The position numbers were made by a program, and so were the translations under genes. The notes below the pieces were generated by a model. It searched no databases. It saw only the letters and a program-made list of their open reading frames with translations, and was not told the DNA's origin. A stretch of 64,000 nt of DNA from Diadema setosum (taxonomy: Eukaryota; Echinodermata; Echinoidea; Diadematoida; Diadematidae): assembly GCF_964275005.1 (NCBI RefSeq), contig NC_092685.1, positions 32,168,866 through 32,232,865 on the forward strand, read 5' to 3'. The number at the start of each line of letters is the position of its first letter. Positions within the stretch are counted from its first letter, which is position 1. Positions 12,210 through 22,285 of this stretch are shown in pieces.

Positions 12210-12935
12210 TTCAGGGACCTTTTAGATTGCACTATATCCTATTTAGATTACATGACGTACTGAGTACTCGGCTGCATTCGGTGGCTTTTAGTGCATCGAG
12301 ACAAGTGAGCAGGCCCAAAGAGAGAAGGGGAGAGAGAGAGAGAGAGGGGGGGGGGGGGAGGAGATCGATGCTTATTTTGAGTATCATATCGGACCCACCT
12401 GTAATATCGCAATAACCAAATAAAGAGACACTTTGCCAACCACATCTGAAGCCCTCGTATAGTGACGAGGTGGCCGAGTGGTTAAGGCGATGGATTGCTA
12501 ATCCATTGTGCTCTGCACGCGTGGGTTCGAATCCCATCCTCGTCGATCGAACTTTTACTTGAATAACCTAAAATTCGAGTCCCTTTATTGTCAAAACTGT
12601 ATATTCTGCAAAGATCGGCATTAACCAACTTTAAAACTCTAAAACAGTTGTCATTACTGTACCTATTTATTAATAGTCCAAACGATATATACATCCATCT
12701 TGCACCCCAAATGAAGACTGTATACTGACAGCTTTTTTTTTTTCCATTCATATCTTTAATGGAAGAACAATTGTAAGAAAGAAAAAAAAACTAACTTTAA
12801 ATCCAAGATAAGCTCGTAATAAATCTGTGAAAAATGATAATAGCGAACAGCGGGGGAAAAAGAAAGAAAAGAAAATGCACATGACGTAACGGAATCCCAA
12901 CTCCGGCTCAACTGGTAAGACCAGGGCCGGCGGAG
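12210..12935 (+). repeat. right arm of large inverted repeat carrying tRNA-Ser
   Basis: Inverted relative to 10200-10985. It contains a GA-rich tract and poly-G at 12321-12360, then a conserved tRNA 5' flank (GCAATAACCAAATAAAGAGA, GCCAACCACATCTG) and the tRNA itself. Confidence 0.85.
12464..12545 (+). tRNA. trnS-GCT: tRNA-Ser(GCT), copy B
   Basis: 82-nt class II tRNA identical in its acceptor, D, variable and T arms to copy A. Anticodon GCT. A TTTT terminator lies about 8 nt downstream. It is the mirror partner of copy A, 1.8 kb away and in the opposite orientation. Confidence 0.97.
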
Positions 12936-13289
12936 CGTTTTCAAAAGTGGTGGGGGGCACACTCGGGTTTCATGAGCTGACAAGCAAAAAAAAAAAAAAG
13001 GGTTTCAGAACCTTACCGCGTTATCTCTATCTATTTCTTTTAAGTGCCACTTACGTACTTCCGGGTTAAAAAAAGTGGGGGCCCAAAGTCATGACACCTT
13101 ATGTATTCCTTGGAATTCCTTTGCGCAATATGAAAAGGGCTGCCGTCACGTCAGCAAGTCGCACCAAAAGGGTGCATTAAAAAAAAAAAAGGATTATGGA
13201 CAATAATTATTGTACTAAATTCTTTTCTTATTATTATTTGCGCAGCTACGTGTAATATGATTAGAAGAACATGTATAAATAGAGAATAT
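12936..13289. other. repeat-derived spacer
   Basis: No gene. Holds GC-rich repeat-like text (GGGCCGGCGGAGCG; CTTCCGGGTTAAAA) broadly resembling stretches near 57.6 and 58.0 kb, and two poly-A runs. Confidence 0.4.
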
Positions 13290-13470
13290 CAGAACAGTTT
13301 GGCATTTAAAAAGATACTGACCATCCAGACACTATACACCATGGGCAATTCGGATTGCACTTACACACGTCCAGTCATCTGAAGCTTAGAAATTGAACTC
13401 GTGCACAAAAGACGTATATCAGCGAGACAATGAATTGCAGACTGAACTTGCTTTGAATCTGATTTTAAGG
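13290..13470 (+). repeat. direct repeat X, copy 2
   Basis: Homologous, same orientation, to 9440-9680. It lies just right of the inverted tRNA arms, so X brackets the whole inverted duplication. Confidence 0.75.
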
Positions 13471-13542
13471 TAGAACGTTTGTTGCTGATATCACAGTCTG
13501 AAATACGACGTTATACTCCCATTCCTGGAATATTTTTTTTCT

Positions 13543-13834
13543 TTCTCATCACTCACTCGCGTCGGAAGCAGTTATTTGCTTCTGACCACCCACCGAAGTG
13601 TATCGGATCGCAGTCTGATGAATCTAACTTGTGTTGGTCGACTATTAGGTCAATTATTATGAGACATGTCACGTGTGATCGAACGATCTTGCCTCATCGG
13701 ATCATCGATCGACACGTCTGACACTGACCTGATAGTCAGCCAACACCAGTCGAATTAATCAGACTGCGATCCGATACACTTCGGTTGGTGGCCGGAAGCA
13801 ACAAACTTGTTTCTGACAAGTGACCGATGAGACA
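13543..13834. repeat. 290-bp near-palindrome (foldback element)
   Basis: 13578-13653 pairs with 13727-13799; both arms contain CCGAAGTGTATCGGATCGCA or its complement. The outer parts (CTCATCACTCAC against its diverged complement) and much of the centre (TGTCACGTGTGATCGA against TCGATCGACACGTCTGAC) pair as well. The whole would fold into one long hairpin. Fits a foldback MITE; no protein frame. Confidence 0.85.
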
Positions 13835-13919
13835 AAATTTATATGGAACTGGGGTATTATCCTACACAAAATATTAATTACATAATGTTTACAGTTGTTT
13901 GTATGCCAGTGGTGGTCAT

Positions 13920-14260
13920 AGAACATGAGTGCATCGAGACAAGTCCAAAGAGAGAAAGAGAGAGAGAGAGGGGGGGGGGGAGTGACGTTTCTTTTTAGTA
14001 TACAAGAGCCCACCTGACATCGCAGTATCGCAATAATCAAATAAAGATAATTATATTTTGACATCCACAATTAGAGTCTTCGTCATGACGAGGTGGCCGA
14101 GTGGTTAAGGCGATGGACTGCTAATCCATTGTGCTCTGCACGCGTGGGTTCGAATCCCATCCTCGTCGAACTTTTACTTGCGTGACCTAAAATTCAGGTC
14201 TCTTCATTGTCACAACGGTAGATTTAGCAAAGATCAGTAAAAATTTAAGGCAGTTGTTAT
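13920..14260 (+). repeat. third tRNA-Ser duplication unit
   Basis: Direct homology to 12285-12640: GTGCATCGAGACAAG, GA-rich plus poly-G tract, GCAATAA-CAAATAAAGA, tRNA, then CTTTTACTTG and ACCTAAAATTC. Confidence 0.8.
14087..14168 (+). tRNA. trnS-GCT: tRNA-Ser(GCT), copy C
   Basis: 82-nt class II tRNA differing from copy B by one base in the anticodon stem (GGACTGCTAA). This form should be the human-identical one. Anticodon GCT, long variable arm, B box GGTTCGAATCC, TTTT terminator 5 nt downstream. Confidence 0.97.
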
Positions 14261-14417
14261 CGAATATCAAAATCTACTCTAGTTTCTGTTTCGTCATTTA
14301 AAAAGAAAAAAAAAATATTTTGCCGATCCTCCCATCAACCCTTTTTATATATAATATCCCTTGCTTTTCAAAAACAGGTAAAAACACGTTGAAACAAGCT
14401 GTGTCTGGTAGTTCTGG

Positions 14418-14421
<4 letters not shown>

Positions 14422-14479
<58 letters not shown>
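14422..14479 (+). repeat. (GA)n microsatellite
   Basis: Nearly pure GA dinucleotide repeat of about 58 bp with one GGG interruption. Confidence 0.95.
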
Positions 14480-14481
<2 letters not shown>

Positions 14482-15889
14482 CACATACCGTACATTCAGA
14501 AACTGATATCCTGCCAAATCGAAGCAATACGAAAATCATGATTTTGTATTCTCGTCAACATCCAGTTTACAGTTTACACTGAAACTCCACTCCATGTTTG
14601 AGTTGATATTACCGTATTACATCGACTGAATATAAGTACTCAATATAATACTCCAAAACCAAACAAATAATTAGATGATATCAGCAATGACACTGTTTAT
14701 CAAATCATGAACACGTCACTGTGTCAAGACACAGAACTACATAACTTTTTGTGTAAAGACAGTGATTTACTCCCGCTTGCGCAATCGAATCAATAGAATG
14801 ATTTCCAGACCACATGCTGTACTACAGATTGTATTTCGCTCCAAAGAATATTAATGTCTCCTAAATAAATGACAAAAGAAGTAGCGGGTTGAGATGGCTT
14901 TTTCTGGTTGCCTTCGGTAAAAGGGGTGTCTTTGTTGCGGGCCACGACTTCGTCGCCATGGAGGAGAAATTTTGTGAGAGGGACTACAGTTATTAAGGGT
15001 TTGTAAACCAGACTATTATAGTATCGAATCACTACTACACGTACTAAAAGCTCTCTCTCGCGCTGAACGCGGGACTCTCAAAACCGTACGTATGCGCTGC
15101 CACATTTGGTACCACCCACGGGTACGTGGTGATAGAAGATCGAAGAGTGGCTGATACGGCTAGCTGTGCGCGCATGTGGCCGACTTGCTTGCTGGAGAAA
15201 AAGACGAGAGAATTTAAAGGGACAGCTGGCTACGGCATGCAGTTATGTTGGAATGTCAGGACTATTCCCCAACACTGAACTAGAGTCTAGATCTTGATCT
15301 ACACCAGCCCTGAACTCCTGCATCTACACCAACTCTACCGACAAATTCAGAAGTGGTCAGAGTGCATGTGTGGTCACGACTAACAGCACTTCGCGTCTAC
15401 GAGTAACTACATTGTAGTTAGATACCAAGAACGAAGAAGGCGAGGCTTTCGTTCTGTTTGCACAGTGAAGACAGCTCTACCGACTCCGTAACACCATGCA
15501 CTACCACTAGTCGTCACCAGTCCACCTTACTTAGCTTCACCAACCAACCACAGCTCTGTTCGGCAAACTGGGTGCTTCCAGGGCTCCCTGGTGCTTCGCA
15601 CGTTCATGCCTGGTGGTGATCGCCGTCTCCCGAGCCGGGACTCCCTCCTCTCTTCACACCTCCCTAACGTTCGGCCCTGGCTCTACTCTCCACCTCCCGC
15701 TTCTTCCACGTTCTCTCAAAAAACTCAGAGTCGATATAGAAACCACTAACTATACACAGCCCTGTCGCTAGTGCACGGCGTCTGGTCGGGCTAAGATTAT
15801 AAGAAACCGTTAGCCTATACTAATAGATCTAGCAGATCTACACAGACTACAGTACACTGTAGTCAGTGTCGCTGTACAATTGTGTACCG
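14480..15889. other. no gene recognised; GC-richer second half
   Basis: No coding frame or RNA is supported. From about 15030 the base composition becomes noticeably GC-richer and CpG-containing (for example 15540-15720), which could be a promoter region or part of a repeat. One copy of a 17-bp direct repeat (GGCGTCTGGTCGGGCTA) lies at 15777-15793. Confidence 0.35.
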
Positions 15890-16375
15890 ATGTGGAGAGT
15901 CCTAAAGACTAATGAAGACAACATGTCAATGCTTTGCAATGTCGCATACAGAGCAGCAAGACCTCGCATGTTCTTCGATGTGCCCCCCATACCAGGTACA
16001 AACAGAGCATTTAGCACAGCCTTCCTAATGCAGCAAGACGACTGCAAAATATCTCTCATTTCCTGGTCTACCCATCTCTTGTTGACCGAATGTGGTATGA
16101 TACATCATCACCCTTCCCTATCTTCCGTCATGGGCACATCGGCCCGTCTCCTGCCAGCAGCTGAGAACATCACTTGGCGGACTCCAATGTATGACATTAG
16201 CCATGTCCCCATCCACATCTGGCACATCAACGCCAAGCCCAAAGGCGATCGTTGTGATGATGCAACGTAGCGTTAATTTCTCCAAGGAAAAGTTCATACA
16301 TATGCGCTCGTGGCCTGGCTGTCCTTGTCTATCGATGCATGAAACATCTCTGTGAGTCTACTCTGTACAGTGCAT
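15890..16375 (-). pseudogene. broken RecQ-family DNA helicase segment
   Basis: Reading the minus strand in order: RLTEMFHASIDKD (motif IV region), TLRCIITTIAFGLGVDVPDV (motif V; compare ATIAFGMGVDIPDV), VIHWSPPSDVLSCWQETGR followed by CAHDGR (motif VI, QEVGRAGRDG in active enzymes), EMRDILQSSCCIRKAVL, and SCCSVCD (the RecQ zinc-binding CCD-C). Intact RecQ proteins are ATP-dependent 3'-5' helicases. Here at least three frameshifts and at least two in-frame stops separate the blocks, and motif VI has C in place of the first G of GRxGRDG. Only the second RecA lobe and the start of the zinc domain remain; the Walker A/B lobe is absent. Likely a pseudogene or a fragment of a repeated RecQ-like family. 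Confidence 0.85.
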
Positions 16376-17017
16376 GGTCTCCAGAACTTGCAGTGTGCGC
16401 ACCTTTCTTCAGTGTTTCATAACATTAAATACCGCATGAAAAGCTCACCAACATGGTCGATAAGTACGTCTGATGAAAGAACAAAACGATGTCATGTATC
16501 AACAATAACAGTTTATTAACTTTGTAATTAATGTATCGACCATCATGGCGTCTGGTCGGGCTAGTGGCTGCTATGCTGCTGTCCTTACCAGGATCATCAT
16601 CCTCCTCGTCAATGTCCTCTTTCTCCCGATCCCGGATATTGTGACATTTCTCTTCTTTAGCTGACTATTAATACAGGTGAGGTTATACATGTATGTAAGT
16701 GGAGATGTATGTCTGATTCAGTGACTGCACCCTCCTTTCCCTTTTCCAGGGCATCCTTACTTTCTTGTTCACCTTTCCTCTTTATATTGGTTGGAATTGG
16801 GGTTTGAGCTCTTGCCTCCTCTTGGAGACATGTACCCTGTATGTACGTGTCTCCAAATTTTCTCTCCTTCCTGTAACATTCTTTTCTACCCTTTCCTCAA
16901 AGGCAGCCTTCCTCATACTCTTGTTCTTTCTTTGCACTCTTTCACTCCTCTGGTTATGACTCTCTACAATGACAATCTGTATAAATATGCTGTGTATTTA
17001 TTGTGTTTGTTTATATA

Positions 17018-17051
<34 letters not shown>

Positions 17052-17187
17052 ATATACAAAGTATATATAATTTTTTTTTAATGAAGTATTGACAATGTAC
17101 TTGCACATGATTCTAGCTTACTTGTTCTAACCCTTTTTCCCACTTGCACTTGTTCATATATTTCTGGGATGCTGCGTTGCTGCTTCA
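16376..17187. other. flank of RecQ fragment; no gene recognised
   Basis: Holds the second 17-bp repeat copy at 16547-16563, next to a minus-strand frame with the acidic run EKEDIDEEDDDPGKD at about 16640-16580. An AT dinucleotide tract lies at about 17021-17050. Confidence 0.35.
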
Positions 17188-17680
17188 GATGCTTCTCCTG
17201 TTTTCACCTATAGATGTGGGTACTTATACTGCTGTCAGTTACAGCTCAGGGCTGCCAACCCTTGAGTGAGAGTTTAATTTTGGTTTTAGTGGGACATTGT
17301 TAGGGAGCAGAGAGAGTGAGGGGGGGGGGGGGGTAGTGAAGGAGTGTTCCCCCTTCCGCAGTAGGGAACTTTGTCAATTTTCCAGTGCAATCTGGTGTAT
17401 ACTTTAAAACTGTTTTCACTGATGACTGAATTTTTATGAAAACAAAACGATGCTTCTCACGTTGTCACCTATCATGATGTTGGTACTTACTACTGTCAGT
17501 TAGAGTGAGAGTGAGAGTTTAATTTTGGTTTTAGTGGGACATTGTTAGGGAGCAGAGTGACGGGGGGGGGGGGGGTGTGAAGGGAGTGTTCCCCCTTCCA
17601 CAGTAGGGAGCTTTGACAATTTTACAATCTGGTGTATGCTTTAAAACTGTTGTCACTGATGACTGAAGTTTTATGAAATG
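17188..17680 (+). repeat. tandem duplication, two units of about 250 bp
   Basis: Unit 1 17188-17448 and unit 2 17449-17680 share GATGCTTCTC, GAGAGTTTAATTTTGGTTTT, GTGGGACATTGTTAGGGAG, a poly-G tract, GTGTTCCCCCTTCC and CTGATGACTGAA in the same order. Noncoding. Confidence 0.9.
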
Positions 17681-18474
17681 CCCCCCCCCCCCCACATGTA
17701 CATTGGTTAAGCTTTGTGCATGAAGGGAAAGTTTGGGCTTGAGTTCATTGAATATTCGGACTACACATATCAGAGATTTTGAGGATTTGTTTGTTTGTTT
17801 TTTGTTTTTTGTTTTTTGACATGAGAGATCTTCTCAGAATGAGACAGTCAGAACTGGGTGAATTGCATGTTGTTAGTGAACCATTTGAATGATGAATACA
17901 ACATTGCAGCAACTGGGTGAAATGAACTTTGGATGCCATGAAAAATTGCCAATATGTTGTATGAGTGCGTTTCTTACCATACACTTTTTTGTTTTTAATG
18001 CATGTACAAGGAATGTTATGCTTTTGCTCTCAAGGGTGATCATATAAACACAGGGCAGTATCTTTCTGTAGATGCAGATTGTCCTTGATGACTTACTGTA
18101 TGTATGTGGGGATGGCTAGGGTTTTTTTCTTGTACGTCCTTTAGCCTATTGTGAGCAGGGTTAAATTCCCTGCAGAGAGACACAGGCAAATGAACTCCAT
18201 TTTGTAGTTGCATCAGGGTATTCAGTGTCCAGACAAGTGTAGCCTAACAGAACAAAAAACAAACAAACAAGCAAACAAACAAACAAACAAAAACAGGAAA
18301 CAATTCTACCAAATGCCTATTTTCATTGTTCTATAATATGAGATGTATGTGCATAGCACTACAATGATGTTCCTGTATTCATCATTATAACCATGCAAAC
18401 ACCATACAAAAAATTCAGTGATTAAAGATGATAATACATGTATGAGTATACTAGTAATCTTCACATTCTCTTTG
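17681..18474. other. no gene recognised
   Basis: AT-rich spacer with a poly-C run at about 17680-17693 and an (AAAC)n tract at about 18255-18295. Confidence 0.4.
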
Positions 18475-18720
18475 ACAGGTGGCCCATTGCTGATGATGCC
18501 TTCCCAATCCATGAATTCAGCTTGGTGTCCAGGTTGAGACTGTTGGAGATGATGGAACCAAGGTATGTGGAGTCTTCCACCACATCAAAGGTGCAATCAC
18601 CACTGGAGAGATGCAGGGAGCCAAGCTGACATCTTGACCGAGGACATTGGCCGTGTTTATGTCAACCATGAGGCCAAACTCTTTTCAGGAATGAGCAAAC
18701 AGCTACATGTAATGAGCACT
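18475..18720 (-). pseudogene. LINE reverse transcriptase, C-terminal fragment
   Basis: Minus strand: KEFGLMVDINTANVLGQDVS, then in another frame FDVVEDSTYLGSIIS and LNLDTKLNSWIGKASSAMGH. These match the post-catalytic region of endonuclease/reverse-transcriptase LINEs (FGL-I---KT-VMGQD; FTYLGS-IS--L-LD-EI--RIGKA--T---L). At least one frameshift lies between the blocks. The downstream thumb is missing where homology stops at 18475. Confidence 0.8.
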
Positions 18721-19867
18721 TGGAGAGCAAGATGCGCATGATGGACTGATTAGAGTGTGAGGTACATTCAGTAGAGTAGGTAAAGGCTCTGTATCTAATC
18801 AACATGTAGCGTAAAATTTGTTCAGAGAATAGTAAATTTGCTTCTGAAAGTGTTGGATTTGGGATGTACTGTGTTGCCCCCATATGTACTGCATATGAAA
18901 TAGAACATAGAACGAAGAAATGTATGCATGTATTATGTTATGATTTTGTAGATCATAATACAGTACAAGGAAAGTGAAACTGGACCTCTCGTAGAATAAT
19001 CCCTGTCTACCCCGGAGTAGATGAAAAAGGCAGAAATGTGAAAGCAGGGTACAGTGAAAACTACTGAATTCTCAAAATTCTGTTCAGAAGGGTAGGAAAA
19101 TGATGTGTACATATACTTGGACATTGGACTGGTTTTTTGTGTGTGAGTAGAACTCTGAAAACCTTACTGTTGGTGACCTAAACTTCTTTGAAATTTCACT
19201 CTATTTAGGTCAAATGTTTCTTGGAAAAATTTTTTTTTTCATTCTTCCACTGTTTCTTTAGTCGGCTTATCATCCCAGCCACCTGCTTAATCCTGCAAGC
19301 ACTGCAGTCCAATCTTGGCCTTTTTAAAGAAGGCTGCAGTAAAGCCAAATATGTCCAAGATTCTTGCTATTAAACTTCAGCTTAAGATCTTTCCCTTTGT
19401 CAGTTCTTATTCAGATGTACACTCTTGCTATCTTGAACTTTCTCTGTCTTTTCTGTGTAGAAGACTCTATAAATCAATCAATCTTTAGCACCCATACAAC
19501 AGCAGGAACTTTTTCCTCGCTGATTTCTTCGCGGATCTGTCTTCATTTGATGATGATCCCTTTACTTTGAATCCCTGAGAAGCAATATTGTCCATGTAGG
19601 TGATCTCCTTGAATTACCCGCATTGCTGCCTCAGGAAAATTCTGTTCATTTTCCTGTGTTGTAAATTGAAGAGCAATCTGGGCAATTGATGGTGCTGGCT
19701 TGTCACCAAAGGTTACTACAGTCAGTAGATAAACAAATACATCTAGTTTAAGGTGTTTTCATTATGCACCAAAATGGTTGTACTGCTCCGTGTTTCAAAG
19801 ATCATAACTTAAGGACTTCGCTGCCCTTGCATTACTTCGAACTTTCAACACATGGTGGTTGCTTTAA
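18721..19867. other. no gene recognised
   Basis: No supported coding or RNA feature. The TTAA target duplication of the following MITE is at 19864-19867. Confidence 0.4.
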
Positions 19868-20241
19868 AGGGATCGTGCAGTTTTGGTTGAGACCTAATTT
19901 CAGGTTTCTAACATTTTTGGTGAGATAGTGAGAAACCGCTTATGAAATATGAAAGAGCATGTAATTCTATGAGGAATTCAATAATGTTTATTTGATGAAA
20001 ATTGGTTTTGAAATGGCCGAGATATCAAAAAAAGAGCGATTTTAATAAAGTGTGGGACCCACACTTTGTTACGATCGCTTTGTTTTTGGATGTTTCAGTC
20101 ATTCCAAACCTGATTTTCATCAAATAAACTTTGAATTCCTCTTAAAATGGTATGCTCTGTACTATGTCATAAGTGTTTTCTTGGTATCTCGCAAAAAGTT
20201 AAAAGCCCTATTCTCATCTCCACCAATACTGTACCATCCCT
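19868..20241. mobile_element. TTAA-flanked MITE, copy 1 (piggyBac-like)
   Basis: TTAA lies immediately outside both ends (19864-19867 and 20242-20245). Ends are inverted repeats: AGGGATCGTGCAGTTTTGGT on the left and the complement reading AGGGATGGTACAGTATTGGT on the right. The interior is also largely palindromic (GATGAAAATTGGTTTTGAAA against AACCTGATTTTCATCAAATA). 374 bp, noncoding. TTAA duplication is the hallmark of piggyBac transposition; the family label is inferred from that. Confidence 0.85.
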
Positions 20242-20289
20242 TTAATTACAAACAGCAGGCAAACCATCTAGGTCAGATTCTTTCTGACG

Positions 20290-21190
20290 TTCAGCATGTC
20301 TAATGTACTTTTTAGTTTTGCACTGCACCACAGCATAACTTCATTCTGTCCATGTGAACCACCTTGCGCTTTCCCTGAAGTCCTATTGGACTCTGTAAGT
20401 ATCATCTAGCAATTTGGTAATGACCAAATATGGACCAGTCCACTTGTGCATAAATTTAGGGCAAAAATCTCTCTTTCTCTGCACTCGATGTAACCACACC
20501 CATTCTCCCACTTTGGAACTAGTCAGAATGTTGCTCTGATCATGTACAAATTGTAGTTAATAATCGATGATTAGCAGACAGTTTAAATCCTCCCGTGCTG
20601 TCTCTGGCACAATAGAGGTGGTTTCCCTCCTGTGATGAGAGTGTAGCCTGTTATAATGTCTGTTGATATCTGCCCAGTTTTCAATTTTGTAGTTGCATCT
20701 CTGGCACTTGAAAGTCACTGGATATCCATGTACATTTGTCATGTGAGCCATCATGTCAGTATAGTTTGGCTCCCTCTGTTGGCAATGCCAGCAAGAAGGC
20801 GTAAGAATTAATTAGAAAAGGGATGCATACAGTGTATGTACCCGAGTCACTTTAAAAATCTATGAATTCTTTCTCACTGGCAGCATGTCTAACCAGCTTG
20901 TTAGTATTGGACCACAGTATGGCTTCATTCTGCCAATGTGCACTACCATGGGTTCCACCTGAAGTTCTGTTGGATTCTGTTGGAACATCTAACAGTTTAG
21001 CTTCCACTCCTCTACAGTTACTCCCATTTCCAGGCATACTGCTTTCTTGTCCCTTATGTGTACCCATCTTTTATTTGTCTTGGGCTTTTTACATGTAGAA
21101 CAACATGAATACACCTCCTTCCAAGATAGCTCACATTGCGAGGACCTTATCCTTGGTCTGCTCGAGCAGCATTTGTCCTTCACCAATTTG
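20290..21190 (-). mobile_element. Ty3/Gypsy integrase fossils
   Basis: Fossil pieces of a Ty3/Gypsy pol gene on the minus strand. The integrase C-terminal GPY/F module is clear at about 20390-20520 (VGEWVWLHRVQRKRDF, KWTGPYLVITKLLDDTYRVQ). A second, shorter copy of the same tail lies at 20850-21010, and a piece resembling the integrase zinc-binding segment at 21030-21190. The pieces are rearranged and the element is broken many times; no LTRs were recognised. Old. Confidence 0.75.
20580..20805 (-). other. tandem C2H2 zinc fingers within the Gypsy fossil
   Basis: Two consecutive fingers of exact C-x2-C-x12-H-x4-H spacing: the first begins CWHCQQREPNY and ends HMTNVH, the second begins CQRCNYKIENWADINRH and ends YNRLH. 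The frame then continues toward the integrase C-terminal module. The fingers are not part of a standard Gypsy integrase tail, so they are either an unusual domain of this element or a captured fragment. Confidence 0.6.
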
Positions 21191-21850
21191 TTCTTGCAAG
21201 ACTTTGTGGTGTGTACATAATTTACCTTAATGACTCTTTAATGGAGGTTAAGCATCATGGATACACAAGAAGAGGTTACCACTGGACTGGCTGCGGGACT
21301 GCATCTTTGAGAGCCTTTGGCAGTGAATGCATGCTTATCTGAGATTTAAGTCATTTTCTCGCTCATAGCGGAGTCATTCCCCTCCTGTTTAGCAACTCAA
21401 CAAACTTCATCTTCTAATGGTCATGTTGATTTCTCTGTACTGGTCTTGAACAAGATTCAGATAGGGCATCCCTTGCCACTTTCACAATATTTGGTAGAGT
21501 CAAGCTTTGCATCAATCATGGTGTGTGTACACTGTATGTGCTGTTTGCTTTATATTTGTTTGTTTGTTTCAATATATCCAACCTGAATTTATTATAAAAA
21601 ATGTTCTGAATAATTAATCTGAAATCAATTATTCAGTTATTCATTGAGTACTCGGCAACCCTAACGAACATACCCTAAACCCAGTTGTAGACCTCTCTTA
21701 CCCTTTCAGTCAACATTAAACCAAAAGCTACCTCTGACTATCCTAGACTTCTCCTAAATGACCTTCTCCTGACTTGTAAGGCCTAATTTTGATGGATATA
21801 AAAGACATACAATTATACCCTAATCATGTGCATAAAATGCATTCTGCTGG
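21191..21850. other. no gene recognised
   Basis: Spacer between the Gypsy fossil and the first Harbinger fragment; no supported features. Confidence 0.35.
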
Positions 21851-22255
21851 TTATGTTTGGTATAAATCAACTATTGCCAGTGCCTGACTGAGCTGGACGG
21901 CCAGGTTTCTTTTTGGCGCCTTCTGTTTTTCACCCATTTTTACAGCAAAGATTGTGAATTTGGTAGCAAAGAGTGTGTATGTCTTTTGTAAGGACGGTTT
22001 GAGTTGAAAGCTTGCTGTAGTGTACTTAATGAAAAAAAACAAATGAACGAACCTCCATTTAGATACTCTCCTCTGTCTCCTAATGCCAACATATATGAAA
22101 TCATAGTCAGCATCAGCCGACTCCGTTAACACAATTGAAAACTGATATTTGTGATTGTAAAATGTGTAACCTGAATTTTTAGGTTGCTGAAGGATGATGT
22201 GCTTCCCATCAGTGACTCCTAGGCAACTAGTGGCTCCTTCTTGAAATTGTAAAGG
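21851..22255 (-). pseudogene. PIF/Harbinger transposase fragment, copy 1
   Basis: One continuous minus-strand frame reads GVTDGKHIILQQPKNSGYTF, then YNHKYQFSIVLTESADADYD and FIYVGIRRQRRVSKWRF. This matches the PIF/Harbinger (HARBI1-type DDE_Tnp_4) core: GAIDGKH with the first catalytic Asp, then NSGS-Y-NYK--FSIVLLA--DA-Y-F-YVDVG. The frame runs on to a stop at 21851. The N-terminal DNA-binding region and the later catalytic residues are missing, so it is a fragment. A Helentron sits immediately upstream (22286-23573) in the noncoding sequence that accompanies this family. Confidence 0.85.
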
Positions 22256-22285
22256 ATGAACAGTATTTGAAGTTTTATGATCATT

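Noticed and set aside
10446-14170. Open frames reading GFEPTRAEHNGLAIHRLNHS antisense or across the tRNA genes (also near 43.1 kb)
   Set aside because: They are shadows of the tRNA-Ser sequence and its flanks, repeated wherever that tRNA occurs.
15866-16270. 134-codon plus-strand frame over the helicase region
   Set aside because: The minus strand holds the RecQ motifs, so this frame is antisense.
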